Shown here one piece after another: positions 24,663-37,850 of a DNA stretch of 64,000 nt; the first letter of the stretch is position 1, and each line of letters begins with the position of its first letter. The position numbers and the translations under genes were made by a program. Where the stretch lies: contig OZ038422.1 in assembly GCA_964036155.1 (NCBI GenBank), forward strand, positions 7,711,201-7,775,200, in the 5' to 3' direction. This DNA comes from Diploscapter coronatus. Its lineage: Eukaryota > Nematoda > Chromadorea > Rhabditida > Rhabditidae. Below the pieces are notes generated by a model. The model was given only the letters and a program-made list of their open reading frames with translations, was not told where the DNA came from and ran no database searches.

Positions 24663-25618
24663 TTTCACTCATTTCATTCACCTTTCCTTACTTATCCTCA
24701 GACTTTTGGTGAAGTTCCTTTTCTTACAGGGTACAAATTATGCCAACTAACGCTATTGAATTTCTCATTGAATCGGTTTAAGTATTACTGTATGCGGAAA
24801 ATCCTTTATCTCTAGGTTTTTCTTTGCATACAGAATAAAAATGAGGTGAATTGGATAATTCCGTCTCATTCTGGATTTTCCTCCTTTATCACTTAATTGC
24901 TCATTAATTACTCTTTAATCAACCCCAAACTTATCCAATTATCATTCCAGATAGTCAATGTTTTATCATCCGAAGGTTAATTCGATTGAAATTTGATTTG
25001 ATAAGGAACTTGTTTGTCAGTTTTCGGGTCAATTCTTAGTCGCTCGTAATCGACTTCTGATTCATTCTGTCCAGAGTTCATACAACTTCGTATTTACATC
25101 CAAATTAGTTTGAGAATCGATTTTAAGCCTAATTGATTTTTCTAGATTTTTTAAAACTCATGGTGATTTGGGATTTTCTCAATCTTGATAAAGCTTTATT
25201 GTGAAGTGATTTTACAACTAGGATAAATTGCTCTACACGAGATTCTTGTTTTCTTATCAAACGACATCGTTAATATTTCACCGGAATTTCTAATCAAGCT
25301 ATACCCGGATTCATCCTTTCTACCTTCCTCTCGTTTCCTTGACAACTTCTCTCGTTAATCCCTTTTTCATCCAATCATATCCCATTTTATCCTTCTCTCC
25401 AACGAATAAATACAAATGTCTCCTTCCACAAACGATTTATTCCCACTGGAAAAATCACAATCTTCAGAAATAAAACCGATGCTTGAAACGACTAAAATCA
25501 TGAACTTACATAAATAAAACATTGAAAATAAATAGAAAATCACCGAAAGTGAACTAGAAATTATGAAATGAAGAGATAGGGTTGCACATCCGAGTACTTG
25601 AGTGACCTGCTCGATGAT
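24663..25618. other. Convergent spacer between EMC8/9 and NDK
   Basis: Holds the two 3' ends. AATAAA at 24834-24839 is for the plus gene, and a TTTATT near 25436 is a candidate for the minus gene. No other gene is seen. Confidence 0.5.
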
Positions 25619-26689
25619 TTACTCGTAGACCCAGGAGTTGATGAATGGGCTCGCATAGTCGTTGATCTCATCGGGTTTAAACCTGAAAACCGAGAAATCA
25701 ATATTTGCATCTCTCGATATTTTGGATTGAAGTCGATTTGTACCAAAAATGACAGAAAATATTCGAATTGTGGTAAAATCGAATTCAAACCCGACATTTT
25801 TCTAGTAATTTTCTTCGAAATTGTCAAATTTTCCGTACCAGTGAGCGATCTCGCGATTGGCGGAGTCGACCGAGTCGGAGCCGTGGCAGATGTTGCGGCC
25901 GGTCTGGATGGCGAAGTCTCCACGGATCGTGCCAGGGGCAGAGGCCAATGGGTTCGTCGCACCGAGCATCACGCGGCCCTGGAATTTGACCGCAATTAGG
26001 AAAGATTGACGCATTTTCATTTTTCAAGGCCATTCTTGTCGGAATTTCCGAGTCTTCTATGAACATTTATACATTTATGCATTTCTGAATGTTCATTTTT
26101 CCATTTCGTTGCTGACCTGCTTGACGACATCCAATCCCTGCCAGACCATGGCGACGATGGGTCCACTGGCCATGTAGTCGATGAGGCCGGGGAAGAATGG
26201 CTTCTCCTTCAAGTCCTGGTAGTGCACCTCGAGGTGACCCTTTGAGGCGGTCAGCTGCTTCAGGGCAACCAGCTTGTATCCGCGCTCCTCGAAGCGGGCG
26301 ATGATCTTTCCGACCAGACCTCTGAAAATTTGAATTTAAAATTGTGTCCACTTTAATTTTGCAATTTAAAAAAGTTTAACATTTTTTATTTTTGGGAATT
26401 CAAATTCGAAATTTTCTTGGAATTTGAATGTTCGTCGAACCTGTGAACGCCATCAGGCTTGACAGCGATGAAGGTGCGCTCGTTGACGGACATTTTGACT
26501 GGTTTGGGACAGGAATCAGAAGAGCAGGTGTCCTGAGCAGAGCAGACCAGGAAGACAGCGGCTAGGGCGAGAGACCACAGCACAACTGAATGAATAAGTG
26601 AGAAATTATCAAGACTGGAGAGAGACAGGAAATAGGCTAGAAGCGATACAGTAACGGGGAATGAGAGAGGAGTCGTGGCGAGACCCCAT
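25619..26689 (-). CDS. NDK: Nucleoside diphosphate kinase, with possible secreted isoform
   Basis: Transfers the gamma-phosphate between nucleoside triphosphates and diphosphates through a phosphohistidine. Minus-strand exons: 26689-26656, 26585-26441, 26321-26117, 25978-25839 and 25682-25619, in phase, 195 residues. The last 153 residues are a complete group [19 protein letters not shown], the active-site region [12 protein letters not shown] and the C-terminus WVYE. In front is a 42-residue extension with a hydrophobic run [17 protein letters not shown] followed by a Cys-rich bit, like a cleavable signal peptide. The extension is in frame with the first small exon (ATG 26689, donor GTTACT). 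A start at the internal Met (ATG at 26493) would give the normal cytosolic enzyme, for example from a message trans-spliced at the acceptor ending at 26586. The core is certain; the extension is probable. Confidence 0.9.
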
Positions 26690-27958
26690 GCGGCAGAACG
26701 CAGGGGTAAGAGATCACATGAATGGGGGAGGGAGGCAGGGAGCGAGAGGGAAGATCATTGCAGCCAGCGGCATTTCTCGTATTTCTGCCTTCTTTTGTTT
26801 TTCTCCATTTCAATTGTCATTTTCACGTTTCGTGCATTTTCTATTTTCCTGTTTCCCAGGTTTCCGCAACAGACAACAGGAAGAAACCAGTGTGGGAAAG
26901 TAGAAAATACTGCCTGCTACTCTGAACTTGCCATGCTATTTCGCCATTTCTGCAATTTCTGTCATCGAATTGCCGTGTTATGCTTCTGCTTCTGAATTCA
27001 TTTGTCGTTTGCATTGTTTCGGTTTCAGAGGTGTCTCCTCCTCTCGCCTACCCTCCTCTGTCTGTTCCTCGCTCTACAGCTGCAGTGGTGGCCCTCTCCC
27101 CCTCTTCAATTGGACAACCCTCTGATTCAGCAACAAGTGAGTGTAATTTACAATTATCACATGACAAACAATGTCAATCGTCTTATCGGGGGCTTTATCA
27201 GTTCAGTGCTTATCGGACGCATACCAGTCACTGATAAGCGTTCAAGTGCTTTGATTGTTTTAAAACGAGATTTTCTGAATCCTTTATCCTGTTTCCGAAT
27301 AAGTGAAAGTTGGCAAGAGTTTGTTTATGAACTGGTTTGAAAGTGGCTATTTTCAAATTATGAATCGTTTTGAAAGTAAGTGGACTGACTTTTGAAGCAA
27401 AAATTCTACGTTTCTAAAAGAATTTTGATGTTTCATGCATTTCTTCATCATTATTGAAGCGGCTTCGAAATTGTAAGTATCCATTTTCAAACTACTCGAA
27501 CGCTGTTGCTCCGAAAGTATAAATTTGTAAATGAGTCAAAACAAAGCTTTCCTCTTGCTGAGAGAGAATTAATGATTATCATTATCACTGACTGATTCAT
27601 CCGGTTTATCACTCGAAAAGTTCCCACACAAAAATTATTATTATTTTTTTCACTTTTTGTAGTCTGTACTTTTAATTTTCTAGAAGTTTGAAATCTCATC
27701 AAAAATAATTTCGCTCACGTTTTTCTCGGCTTTTTCATTTGCGCTGCCATTCGCTTACTCTTTTCGAAGTAGGTAAACAGACAAATTTTAGAGTTGACGA
27801 GTTGGTTGAAAGAAGAAAAGAAGCAGAGGAAGGAAGAGAAGGAAAAAGACGAATGTTTAAACTGCACAGACACTGAGCAGAACTGTCGACTCTAAAGACT
27901 GTTGCTAGGCTGATCGAGGACAACAACATTCGAGATTGATACTGAACTTGGACACACA
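26690..27958. other. Divergent intergenic region between NDK and CERT
   Basis: About 1.3 kb between divergent starts, presumably with both promoters. It has a T/C-rich tract around 26780-27120. Open frames here are overlapping and low-complexity, so none is called. Confidence 0.5.
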
Positions 27959-30900
27959 ATGGATGCTACCGAGACTAATGGGTATGTCGTTTTCTTGAAA
28001 CATTTTTCATGGTGATAAGAATCGAAGAATTTGAAAGTTATTGCGACTCAGGGAGTTATGATTTACTATGGTTTCAACATAGTCTGCGCCTAAATTTTAA
28101 TTCCGACTTCTGGTTTTGAGGATATGTTCCTTGAAAATTTTTTAGATCTTGAAAAATCGACAATTTCAGAAGTCTTCCGACGGCAGGAGTTCTGAAGAAA
28201 TGGACGAATTTCATGGGCGGTTGGCAAGAGAGATACTTCGAAGTGAGAGATGGAAACCTAGTCTATTACAAGTCGAAGACTGACAAGGCATTCGGGTGCA
28301 GAGGCAGTATTTCCCTCAGGAGCATGAATGTTACGGTGGGAGATTTTGCCTTTCTGGAAGATATAATTCTGGCTACATTTTTTCTGCGATAACTCCATCG
28401 TAAATGACAAGATTTTGATAACCACTTATTCCTTTCTTGACTAATCGACTCTCCACCTATCCGATTGTCTATAGATCTTGTTCTTTCCTGTCTTGTCATT
28501 TCTAAGCCGTCTTTTCTGCATTTTTCGAAAATTCATTCAATTAGTGAAATTTTCAGCTTCACGAATTCGATCCGACAGAACTGATCGTGTCCGTCGCCCC
28601 AGATATCAGTTGGTACTTGAAAGCTCCCGATGCAAATTGGCGCAATCTTTGGTTTCATTCACTCACTAAAGAAGTGGTAAGTCGGCAAAATATCTATCAT
28701 AATTGGAGAGGAAGAATATTGCTAATGACCGACTACTTGAGACGAAGTAAATGACAATGATTTTTGATGTTCGGTAATTAACGCGTTGTTTGCAGCAGAC
28801 TTTACGCTATTGCATGCATTATATTCGAAGAATGTTATACGACTATTTGTGCATACGCAATGCACATTTTGCATATTCGAATTTGCACACCATTTATTTG
28901 GTCCCAAGTTGTCGGTCATCGACAATATCAAAATTCAACCTCGAAAAATGTAGGCTAGCCTTCCGAGTTTACTCATGCTTCCATGACATTGCTTAACTGA
29001 AACTTGGCATACATGCACATTAAATCGAACTGTGAATGTTAACCAAGTTTTCGAATTTGAATTATGGAAACTAGAGCAGTCGCGATTATTTCCAACCTTA
29101 CGACTATATTCTTCCTCACTGTTTTATTCACTCTTCCAGTGTTCACTAGGCAATTTCTAAGATCAAAGCAACTTATCAATTCAACTTTTTCTTTGAAAAC
29201 GCTTTTTGCAGGCTGATTCCGATTACAGCAGCACATCGACGAAAAGCCATTCGAGAAACCCTTCGCTATCTTCCACAAAATTGCACGACAGAGAAGAGGT
29301 TCGTTGATATTTCTAATAAACGATTTTTAAATTACATATTCTCTCGATTCATTTCAAATCCGACTTTCATCAGTAAATCTTCACTTTCTTACGCTTCATA
29401 AAATTCATTTCTTTTATTTAGTTCTCTTGCAAAATAGACTTTTTGATTCTATGATACTTGTTTTTCTTGTTACTCGACTATTTGCAAAGCATTTCCATTC
29501 ATTTGTGAATCATCGTTCGATCGATTGCAAACCGATAGAAATGACGAGGAACGGGAAGGGGGAAATAGAGGAAGAGAAATAAACACGCGGATGAAACACT
29601 ATTACGCGCATATTCCTTCTTCCTTCTGTTTTTCCCTCATCTCTTTACGCGAACATTTGCGGGAATATTTATTGATTCAGTTGTTAATGGATTACACCAA
29701 ATAATCATTTCGTATTCATCATTCTTCTAGCTACTTTTCTAGGATTTATTATTGTTGAAATTCATGGTAGAAAATTTTAGAATTTTTTTTAATTCTGCAA
29801 GATTTTGTAATTTTTGAAAGTTTATGATACAAGCTCAAAGTTAAGGGAAAAAATTATAATTTATTTGAGGACGACGAATCTCTGTTGATCTCAGCACTGA
29901 CAGAGCTGCAGGCCTACAGAACGATGTGCAGAGACCAAATGCAGTCGATCGAAAGGCTACTCGAACAGGGAAATGCACCCACCAAGCAATCTGTTCTATC
30001 AATCAAGGTAAATTTGTGATTTCATTTTGAGGATGCCACTTCTACTGAAAGCTATTTTTGTTGAACAAAAGTTCAAATTTCGTTTAATGAGCTGGAAGAG
30101 GAAATCAAGCATGCAACACGCTTTTCGCCCCCTTGTAAAATTGGACCAAAACAGAACGGGAGATTAAGAAAGGGATATTTTTCGCTTGCTTACATTCATT
30201 TGTTTTCAAATTGTGCCATCCTCATTTTCTTCTTTCTGTTCTATTTTGATGACTCTGGAAGCATTTCTTTTTGTATGTTTTGAATCATTTCGAAATTTTA
30301 CGCTCTCTGAATCAAATTTAATTTATTGACTCGATCTTCAGGCGACTCATCTCGCGATGATTGCGAATATCGATCACATTATCGATCTGGTCAAGTGTGG
30401 TAAAGTAAGCTATTTTTTTAATAAGGGAAAGATAAAAAATTCAATCTACAGGCCTGTCTGAGAGATTCGAAATCGAATGTTCATCCACTTTTGACCCCTT
30501 CAACACCATCGACTCCTCCAATTTCTTCCAGAACTTCATCGCTTCACGAACATGAATATCGATCCAACAGCATTTCGGGTAAACTTCTTGTTTAAATTCA
30601 TCAATATTTGATGGACAATTAGGTTGAATAAAATTTGTGCATATTTTAAAGATATTCTTTTTCAGAACAAGCCAGCGAACCATCGACGTTGAAACCGAAT
30701 TCCTCGAATTTGGATGTGACCTCAGATTGCGATGAGTGGCATGATGCGGATGAACATTCCAGTTTTGGCAGTGTCGATCAAGGTAATTGTTGTCTTCATT
30801 AATTCCCAGGGGAAATGTCTTTGACTGTCTAGAAAATGGAAGGCGTAAAGAGAAATTGATAGCTTAGGAAAGACAAAATTTTAAAATAATACTTTAGCAT

Positions 30901-32708
30901 ATCCCTCACTTTTTTCATATGCAGTCATGAAACAAAACCGATTTTTATAAGACCTTGAAATCACTAATTTCAGGCGAAGAATGCCGCGAGAGCATGTCTA
31001 GCTCGCCATCGAAACAGTCGCGAGCTTCACACAGTTCGAGGAGTTCGCCTGAGGCTGAGAAGGATAGAGAGAAAGAAGATAGCGGAAGGCATGGGCCTGT
31101 GCATTCGCAATCAGAGCCCATTCTGCATGCTGAGAAACCACCTGCTCCTGTTAAGAGAGTAAGATGTTTATTATTTTTTAGAAATTTAGAAAAGCCATTG
31201 AGAAAGCCTGTTATTCACCGACTAACCTGATTTTGAAATTCAAAGTTATGAACGCATAAATTTTTGATTGTCAAATGGCTTGAGGAATTCTATTTTTTAA
31301 CTTTCAATTATGATGTTTAATACTTCAGAATCTCCCCTTCGGTCACTATGATTCGTTAGAAATGCCAAAGGATCATCTGCTATTTTCGACAGTGGAAAAA
31401 CTTGCAGAGGAACAGTTGAAATACGCTCTGGCTGGTGTGGAAGACAATGTTTGGACTCTGTTTGCTGAGGATGGACCCATGAAAATGTTCACGCGGCAGG
31501 TGGAAGACGAGGGAGGATTGCCTATTGACCCACTTAAAGCGCTGCATCATGTTCAGGTAAATGAATTTTTGAATTTGAAATCTGAAAAGGCATTCTGCAT
31601 TTATCTAGCTTCTTTTAGTTGATAAAAACCGTGAAAAGGAGGATTTGCATTTTCATAATCATCACGAATTTATGATTTAATTTCAGGGAGTAACTGCTCT
31701 AGAATTCACGCATTATTTCTACGAGCCTGTTTATAAAATGAGTTGGGATCATACGCTCGATTCGATGAAAGTCGTCGAGCAAATCAGCAAGGACACTGCC
31801 GTTCTGCATCAGCTTCACAAAACGGTATGATTTACTTTTTGAATGCATTTTCCACCGTTAAATATTTTCTAAGATTCATTTTGAAGAAATGATGAATTTT
31901 CATATTACATGTTCAGGTCTGGCCAGCAGCAGCTCGTGAATCTCTGTTCGTTTCCCACATTCGAAGAGTGGATCATCTGAAAAGAGATGGATGCCATGAT
32001 TTGTACATTGTCACTAACAAAGATGTCAAGAGACAGGATGTGCCAGTGAGAATTTTCATTCCTTTTCACTGTTGCACGAAGCATTCGAAGTATTTCATAT
32101 TTCCGCACAAAATCTGAAGAGCGTGATCGGAGAAAATTTACTTTCAACAGAGTCAATGATTTGAAAAGTCACAAAATACATAATTGATGTCTATGCCAGA
32201 CTTATTCGACGATTCATTTTCCAGCTGACAAGTTCCTCGGCTGTTCGTGTAGGTCTGACTGTGTCGATGATTTGCGAGACAATTGTGAAGACTCCTGAAA
32301 AGCCACTGAATGAACTGACTCGAGATGATATCGCCTGTAATGTCATCTACGTCAGCCAAGGTACATTTCTTATTGATTTTACAAACTTGGAAATATAGCG
32401 AAGATGCAACATGGGAAAAGAGTATGTAGTGTAGAGTGTGAGAACATGCCTCTTTTTTCTTCCATCCCTACACACTATCATTTCATGTTGTGACGTTGAG
32501 CAGTTGCTGCATTTCCAAGCTCTTTTATCCTAATTTTCAGTACATGTTCTTTCAAATTGAATTAAATGTATGATTTTGAGTATTTCCTGGCGGCTGGGTC
32601 CCTGTGGCTGCTCTTCGCGCCGTCTACAAGCGCGAATATCCCAAGTTTCTGCGCACCTTCACGGAATATGTCAAGAAGAACCTCAAAGACAAACCTGTCG
32701 TCATTTGA
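27959..32708 (+). CDS. CERT1: Ceramide transfer protein CERT (PH-FFAT-START)
   Basis: Carries ceramide from ER to Golgi without vesicles. Fourteen exons: 27959-27981, 28170-28335, 28557-28676, 29212-29298, 29870-30007, 30342-30404, 30452-30578, 30666-30782, 30974-31158, 31329-31556, 31687-31824, 31917-32045, 32225-32360 and 32581-32708, in phase, 594 residues (human CERT about 600-624). The PH domain (about 8-105) has [18 protein letters not shown] and GCRGSISL. A Ser-rich stretch follows ([13 protein letters not shown]), like the SR motif phosphorylated in the human protein. An FFAT motif, EWHDADE (265-271), should bind VAP in the ER. The START domain (about 360-594) has [16 protein letters not shown] and [20 protein letters not shown]. 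Two acceptors, before 29870 and 32581, end in GAG. AATAAA lies at 33381-33386. Confidence 0.95.
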
Positions 32709-33664
32709 ACATTTGAAAAAGAAAAGGTAGAACTATGAAACCTTTTACTACTTGTAATAGTTCAATTGAACTTTTATAATTACAAACTAGAGTCTCGTCT
32801 ATGACATTTATGTAAACATACATCTTTTATTCGATGCTAGACAAAATTGTGAATCGAATTTTGAAACTTTTAAATCGATATTTCGGTATAACTCTATTGC
32901 CTTCCATTATGAACGAAGATACTAAAAATTTAGGTTAATTTTTCTTCCAAATATTCCCTAGAAAACGAACCCAAGGCAATAATAGGGATTCATTTTGAAG
33001 ATCCTTTTATCGTTCGTTCACAATGGACAGTCATATTTAAACATCGGTTTCTATTCTCGATTTCATCTTCGCAAACTCGGGCCTTAATTCCGTAACGTGT
33101 ATTCACCCCTCATTCATTTCATTTATCCACAATTTAGTCCGGTTATTCGATTCTTCAACCACTCATCCATTACTTTATTCATGTTCAAATTCATTTGCAT
33201 CTATTTCTCAATGACTTCTTCTATGAGTTTAGTCAGTTTTTCATCAATGGAACTCCGTCTTAGTCTGTGATAGCCGTTTTATTCATTGTCTTATTCTAAG
33301 TTGTTTAGCCTTTTATCTGTTATTATTTGTTTCATACAAATTCGCACTTGTAACCAAAGAGTTAATTTCTGTTTTTGTACAATAAATGTAAATTTTATTT
33401 GATTTTTTCTTCGAATTTTTGCTCGATTTGAGGAGTTACGCTTTGGTCTCCGATTAGCTATTTTATTATTTTTTACATTTATTCTCGATTCTGATCAAAA
33501 ATCTTTTAACCTTTTCTTATTGGAATTTTGGAAGCTTCCATTTCATATGAACGACAATCATGAAGTCCTAAAGTTTGAGTAAGAATAGGTTTAGAGATTT
33601 TCAGACTGGCTAATATTTTGAGGGTGAAGAAAAGGAAGATCGATTAACAATTTCTGCAATTTAG
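32709..33664. other. CERT 3' UTR and spacer
   Basis: AT-rich, with a poly(A) signal AATAAA at 33381-33386. No gene is seen. Confidence 0.55.
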
Positions 33665-33788
33665 ACATGCGGAAGGGTTGGATGGTTGCAATCTGAGCGA
33701 GAAATTGCAATGCAAAGATAACGAGAAGAGTTCCCATGCAACACAAACGAAAGCAGAAACAACATCGATTGATTGCAGCTCAAACCAG
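33665..33788 (+). other. Candidate 5' UTR exon of the DUF273-like gene
   Basis: A stretch bounded by an ATTTAG acceptor and a CAG/GTAAAT donor, less AT-rich than its surroundings. A second acceptor at 34046-34048 leads to a stop codon before ATG 34096, so these pieces are probably spliced untranslated leader. A coding role in another transcript cannot be excluded. Confidence 0.4.
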
Positions 33789-34095
33789 GTAAATAGATTA
33801 TCTTGTATATTTTTTCAATATTTCCTGTAAATACGTGAGTTGATCATTGCATTAATCATCTATCTATCATTTTATGATCATTTATTGAATTTCTGAATTC
33901 AACTCATCCCACACTCTGGTGTAGATTAAATTTTACATTATTCCTGAAGACAATAAATCAAACGAACTAGCATGCCTTTATCTACTTTTCATTTAATTCT
34001 TTGAAAACTTATTGTTCAACCTTTTCCAAGTCAATGCATATTTTTCAGGTTAGAAGCATCTAACAATAAATAATAGACGAAATCAAAGGAACAAA

Positions 34096-36512
34096 ATGTC
34101 TCCGATTCGGATAAATACGAGCTTTGTCTTGGGAGGTAATAATGAATCTTTAAGAATTTTTATTTTTACCTGATTTCAGTATTGCGTCACTGGAAGAGGG
34201 TGATTTTCCTGCTGAGTCTGGTCGTTCTGCTCATCGTGGAGGAAGTCAATTATGGCTACTTCTACACCATCTACATGAATCACTACAACAAAGAAGTCAC
34301 ATTTTCAGTTACAGTCAAAAGGGCGGATACTCAGAGTAATCATTTCTAGATTTTCATGCATTTGAATTTCTATCGGGCAATTTTTGAATGGGAAAACCAT
34401 GTCTTGTAAAAGCTATCTAAACATTGGAGTTCATTTTTATTCTTTCGGAGACTTAAGATTTTGCAGGAATTCCAATCGGTATCGTCATTGTTCTCGGATC
34501 GAATGAAGACAAACAGTATGAATTGGCCCTCGATACTGTCACCTGCTACGCGAAAATGCACAATTACACTCTCTACACGGTCGTTGCAAAGGAGCAGCCA
34601 AAGGCTATGGAGAAATGCAGAAAACACAAAGATGTGAGTAGTTTCGTTATTCTTTACTTTAGCAAATTACTACGAAGATAGGCTTTTATTGAGAAGTAAT
34701 GTGCGTTTGATAGTCTGAGAAACTTCCTAATATTTGAGGAAAAAGTTAGTGCGTTTTGAACCAAAAATTGATCCTTGTTTAAAGCGGTGCTTTCAGTTCA
34801 TGTTCCTGCGTCACTGCATCGTCTCGTTCCTGTCTCCCAAGTGGCCTGAGCAATGGCTGTTGTTCCTGGACGCAGACATGGCTGTCATCAATCCAAATCA
34901 CCTCATCGAGGAATACCTCCCGAGGGAGCCCGATCAGTCACAGATCGTATTCTATCAACGAATCATGAATAATGAAATCATGGCTGGATCCTATCTCTTC
35001 AGGTTGGCATTTTTCGAACAATTATGAATCCGCAATCATAGTTGCGCGCAATACTTTGATTTTAGCACGAGAAAACGTCTTTGAATTTCTCAACCTACAA
35101 TGCTCATTTTCTTTTTCTCATAACCTAAATTGCTTTTTCTCTTGTTAAAAATCTTCAAGAAAAGCAGTATTTTCAGAAACGCTGATTACGCCCGTAAATT
35201 CCTGAGTTTCTGGGCGAATTACGAGTTCAAAGTGCCTCAGGGTTTCCACGGAACTGACAATGGGGCGATTCACAGTGCGATTGTCGAATTCGCACTGCCT
35301 GCTTTGCTCGAAGAGAGAAAGATGTGCGAGAAATTGTGGAAGAAATCCAGGTTTTTAGAATTTTGAAAAACTTTTACATTCTTATTTTTTTCAGAGATTA
35401 CGAAACATTGTCGATCTACGAAGTCTGCATCCAAGACATTCTGGTGCAAATCGTTATTCCGGAAATCAAAATTCTGCAAAAGGTTTGCTTTTATTTCTTC
35501 TTGAGGGGAAATGCCAATAACTTTCATTTCTCATTTTGATATTTTAGGGACGTATTTCGTGGGCGCGAGATGGATGGTTGACATCTTCAATGTGGAGTCC
35601 GAGAGATTTCATTCTACATGGTTGGCAGGCAAAGTATGCCACATTTTTGCTAATTTTCTAAACATCCTCCTGAATTTCATTTATTGGTGCAATACCTGTT
35701 ATCTTTTCAACTTGTGAGGTCTATTAAAATGATGATGATTCTTTTTCCAGACGACTGAATCGCCAAACTTTCGCTAGATGGGACTCTCCTTTGATCAATT
35801 TGAGGTTCGACCTGCAAATATGTGATTCGAACATTGGATTCACAAATTGGAGGTAGAATTTTCAAATTAAATCTAATTGTGAGCTAAAAGAAACGCCATT
35901 TGAAAAAAGCAATATATAATACCTGCACGCTTCTAATAAATTATGTTTTTCTTCGAAATTTTTTGTTCTTTGAAAATGTGTCATCCGGAACTGTACGAAA
36001 ATTTCCGTTTCCGTCTATTTTGGGGTAATTTCCGTTCCGTTTCTGAAAATCTCAAAAACCAATTTCGTACAACCCTGATGTCATTACATTATGAAAGATC
36101 GCACTACAGCATCCTTCATATTCAAACTATCTATGAAAAATGACAAAATAAATACGAGGGACCATTATCGATTTATCATCACAATTTTCGGTTCCCTGTA
36201 CTAGTAAACTGTCGGGTAACCGCAACCGCCTGTACTAGTATCCGGTTTTTAGGGTGAGGGAGTGTAGAGACAAGGGGGAGAAATAAGAAAAAAAAAGAAC
36301 CGGTTACTAGGATAGGCGGTTGTGGGTTATCAAACTATTACTAATATACAGGAGACCCAACTTTGCAAATGATAATTGCTGACCAAAACGGTAATTGCAG
36401 ATACAAGGATACGTTCATCGCATCAGACATCGACATTAACAGACATATTCATGATTGGATTGAAAGTGTGAGGATAAAAAGGGCAATACTCGAGAGAAGG
36501 ATAATTAGATGA
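34096..36512 (+). CDS. DUF273-like putative glycosyltransferase, type II membrane protein
   Basis: Resembles the nematode DUF273 family (GT-A-like fold, substrate unknown). Exons: 34096-34135, 34180-34335, 34467-34633, 34797-35002, 35177-35350, 35395-35482, 35548-35633, 35751-35852 and 36401-36512, in phase, 376 residues. A short tail is followed by a membrane anchor with [16 protein letters not shown] (about 18-38). The catalytic part has [21 protein letters not shown], the metal-binding LFLDADMAV (DAD at about 146-148), [25 protein letters not shown] and [13 protein letters not shown]. Together these suggest a retaining or inverting Golgi transferase; the sugar is unknown. The last intron (35853-36400) is long because it holds a fold-back element. 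ATG 34096 is the first in frame after a stop. Confidence 0.85.
36190..36358. mobile_element. Fold-back element in the last intron of the DUF273-like gene
   Basis: Arm 36190-36250 (GGTTCCCTGTACTAGTAAAC...) pairs with the reverse complement of about 36290-36358 over some 60 bases, roughly 75-80% identical by eye. The spacer of about 40 bases has no gene. It looks like an old MITE or fold-back transposon. No certain target duplication is visible. Confidence 0.65.
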
Positions 36513-37850
36513 AGTTGAATTTAACTTCACCACCATTCTGAGAATTTTAACCAAATGAATTTCTATGAATCTGAATCCCAATTTTACGAAAATTATTTTT
36601 GGAAGTTGTTATTCTTTTCTTCGAAATTTTTAGATTCTGTGATTTCATGCTCAATCGTAAAAATCAGGGATTTTTTTCAAGAGAATATCTATCTCTCAAT
36701 AACCAAACTATAAGTTTCGTTACGCTTTGATTCGACCCCCTCATCCTTATCATAATAAGACGTGGATGATAAGACATTAATTGATCATCTAGAAAAATAT
36801 TATTCTGTAAATATTCCACCTAGGTTTTTTTTTCTAGAGTTAGTGATGAATTGAACTGCAAAAGTTGGAAGTTCTGGATATTTCGAAGGAAAAAATCTTT
36901 CAGAACTTCCAAATTCTTTTTTCAGATCAGGAATGAGATAGGGGAAATTCGCAAAAGTGAAAATATCTTCCAAGTTTTTAGATTAGAAATTCTGTCTCGT
37001 TTTTGTTCTTTGTTAACCTTGTTTTCATAACTGCTTTTCACATTTTCCAATTGATAGTTCAGTTTCTTGACTTTCGATTCTCTATTGATTGGCCCTTACC
37101 AAAGCATCATATGATCTCTCCTCCCGTATAGTCAGTTATTGTACCGTTTCAGGAATTTTTTAAGGTTATTGCAATTCTTTTTACCGGCATTTGCAATTTG
37201 TGAAAGTTATATGCATTACGAAAGTTATAAACTTTAAAAGTGAGCATTTTCTCCAAAAAAAAAATCGACAAAGTTAATGAAGAAAGTGCTCATTTGCTCA
37301 TTACCGCTGCTTTTATTCGACACTTGGCTTTTCTTCATTCATTTTTTATCGTTGCAGATTTTTCAATTTTCTCTTGAAATTTTCATTTTTTCCGAATTTT
37401 CTTGATATTTCCTGCCTATTTCTCCCGATAATTATGTGGTAGACCTGTGATTCCTTCCATTCACACATTTTATAATCAGCCGGGTTTTGAAGATTGCATT
37501 TTACTTGCCAGCGATGAGAAAACCAATAAATGGCCTAAAATTTCTAGAGTTTCTATCATTTCTATCGTTTCTTTCGTGGAATATCGAACTATTTTCGTGG
37601 CATTTCGCTGTCGGCGTTCGGGCAGAGACGAGAAATTGCGCGACGAGGCGGATTGAGCACAATGTCCTGACCCTCGCGATCACACTTTCACACGCTATTT
37701 CTATTTCTGTCCGTTTTCCCGAGGAAAACCACTTGCTGAAAATGATGCTTTTTTTCTCAGACCTGCTGCTAACCTGCAGCGTTCCGCACCTGCATCGTTG
37801 CTTGTGCCGCGCCCCTTCCCTCCCCTCTCCTCTCCTGCCCAGTCGACCCG
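36513..37850. other. Intergenic region
   Basis: About 1.3 kb, AT-rich then C/T-rich near 37800-37840. Open frames around 37447-37800 lead into the next gene in the wrong frame and are not called. Probably holds the promoter of the downstream gene. Confidence 0.45.
37840..37842 (+). promoter_or_regulatory. Probable trans-splice acceptor of the kinase-MoaE gene
   Basis: A strong pyrimidine tract followed by CCCAG ends at 37842, eight bases before ATG 37851. Confidence 0.45.
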
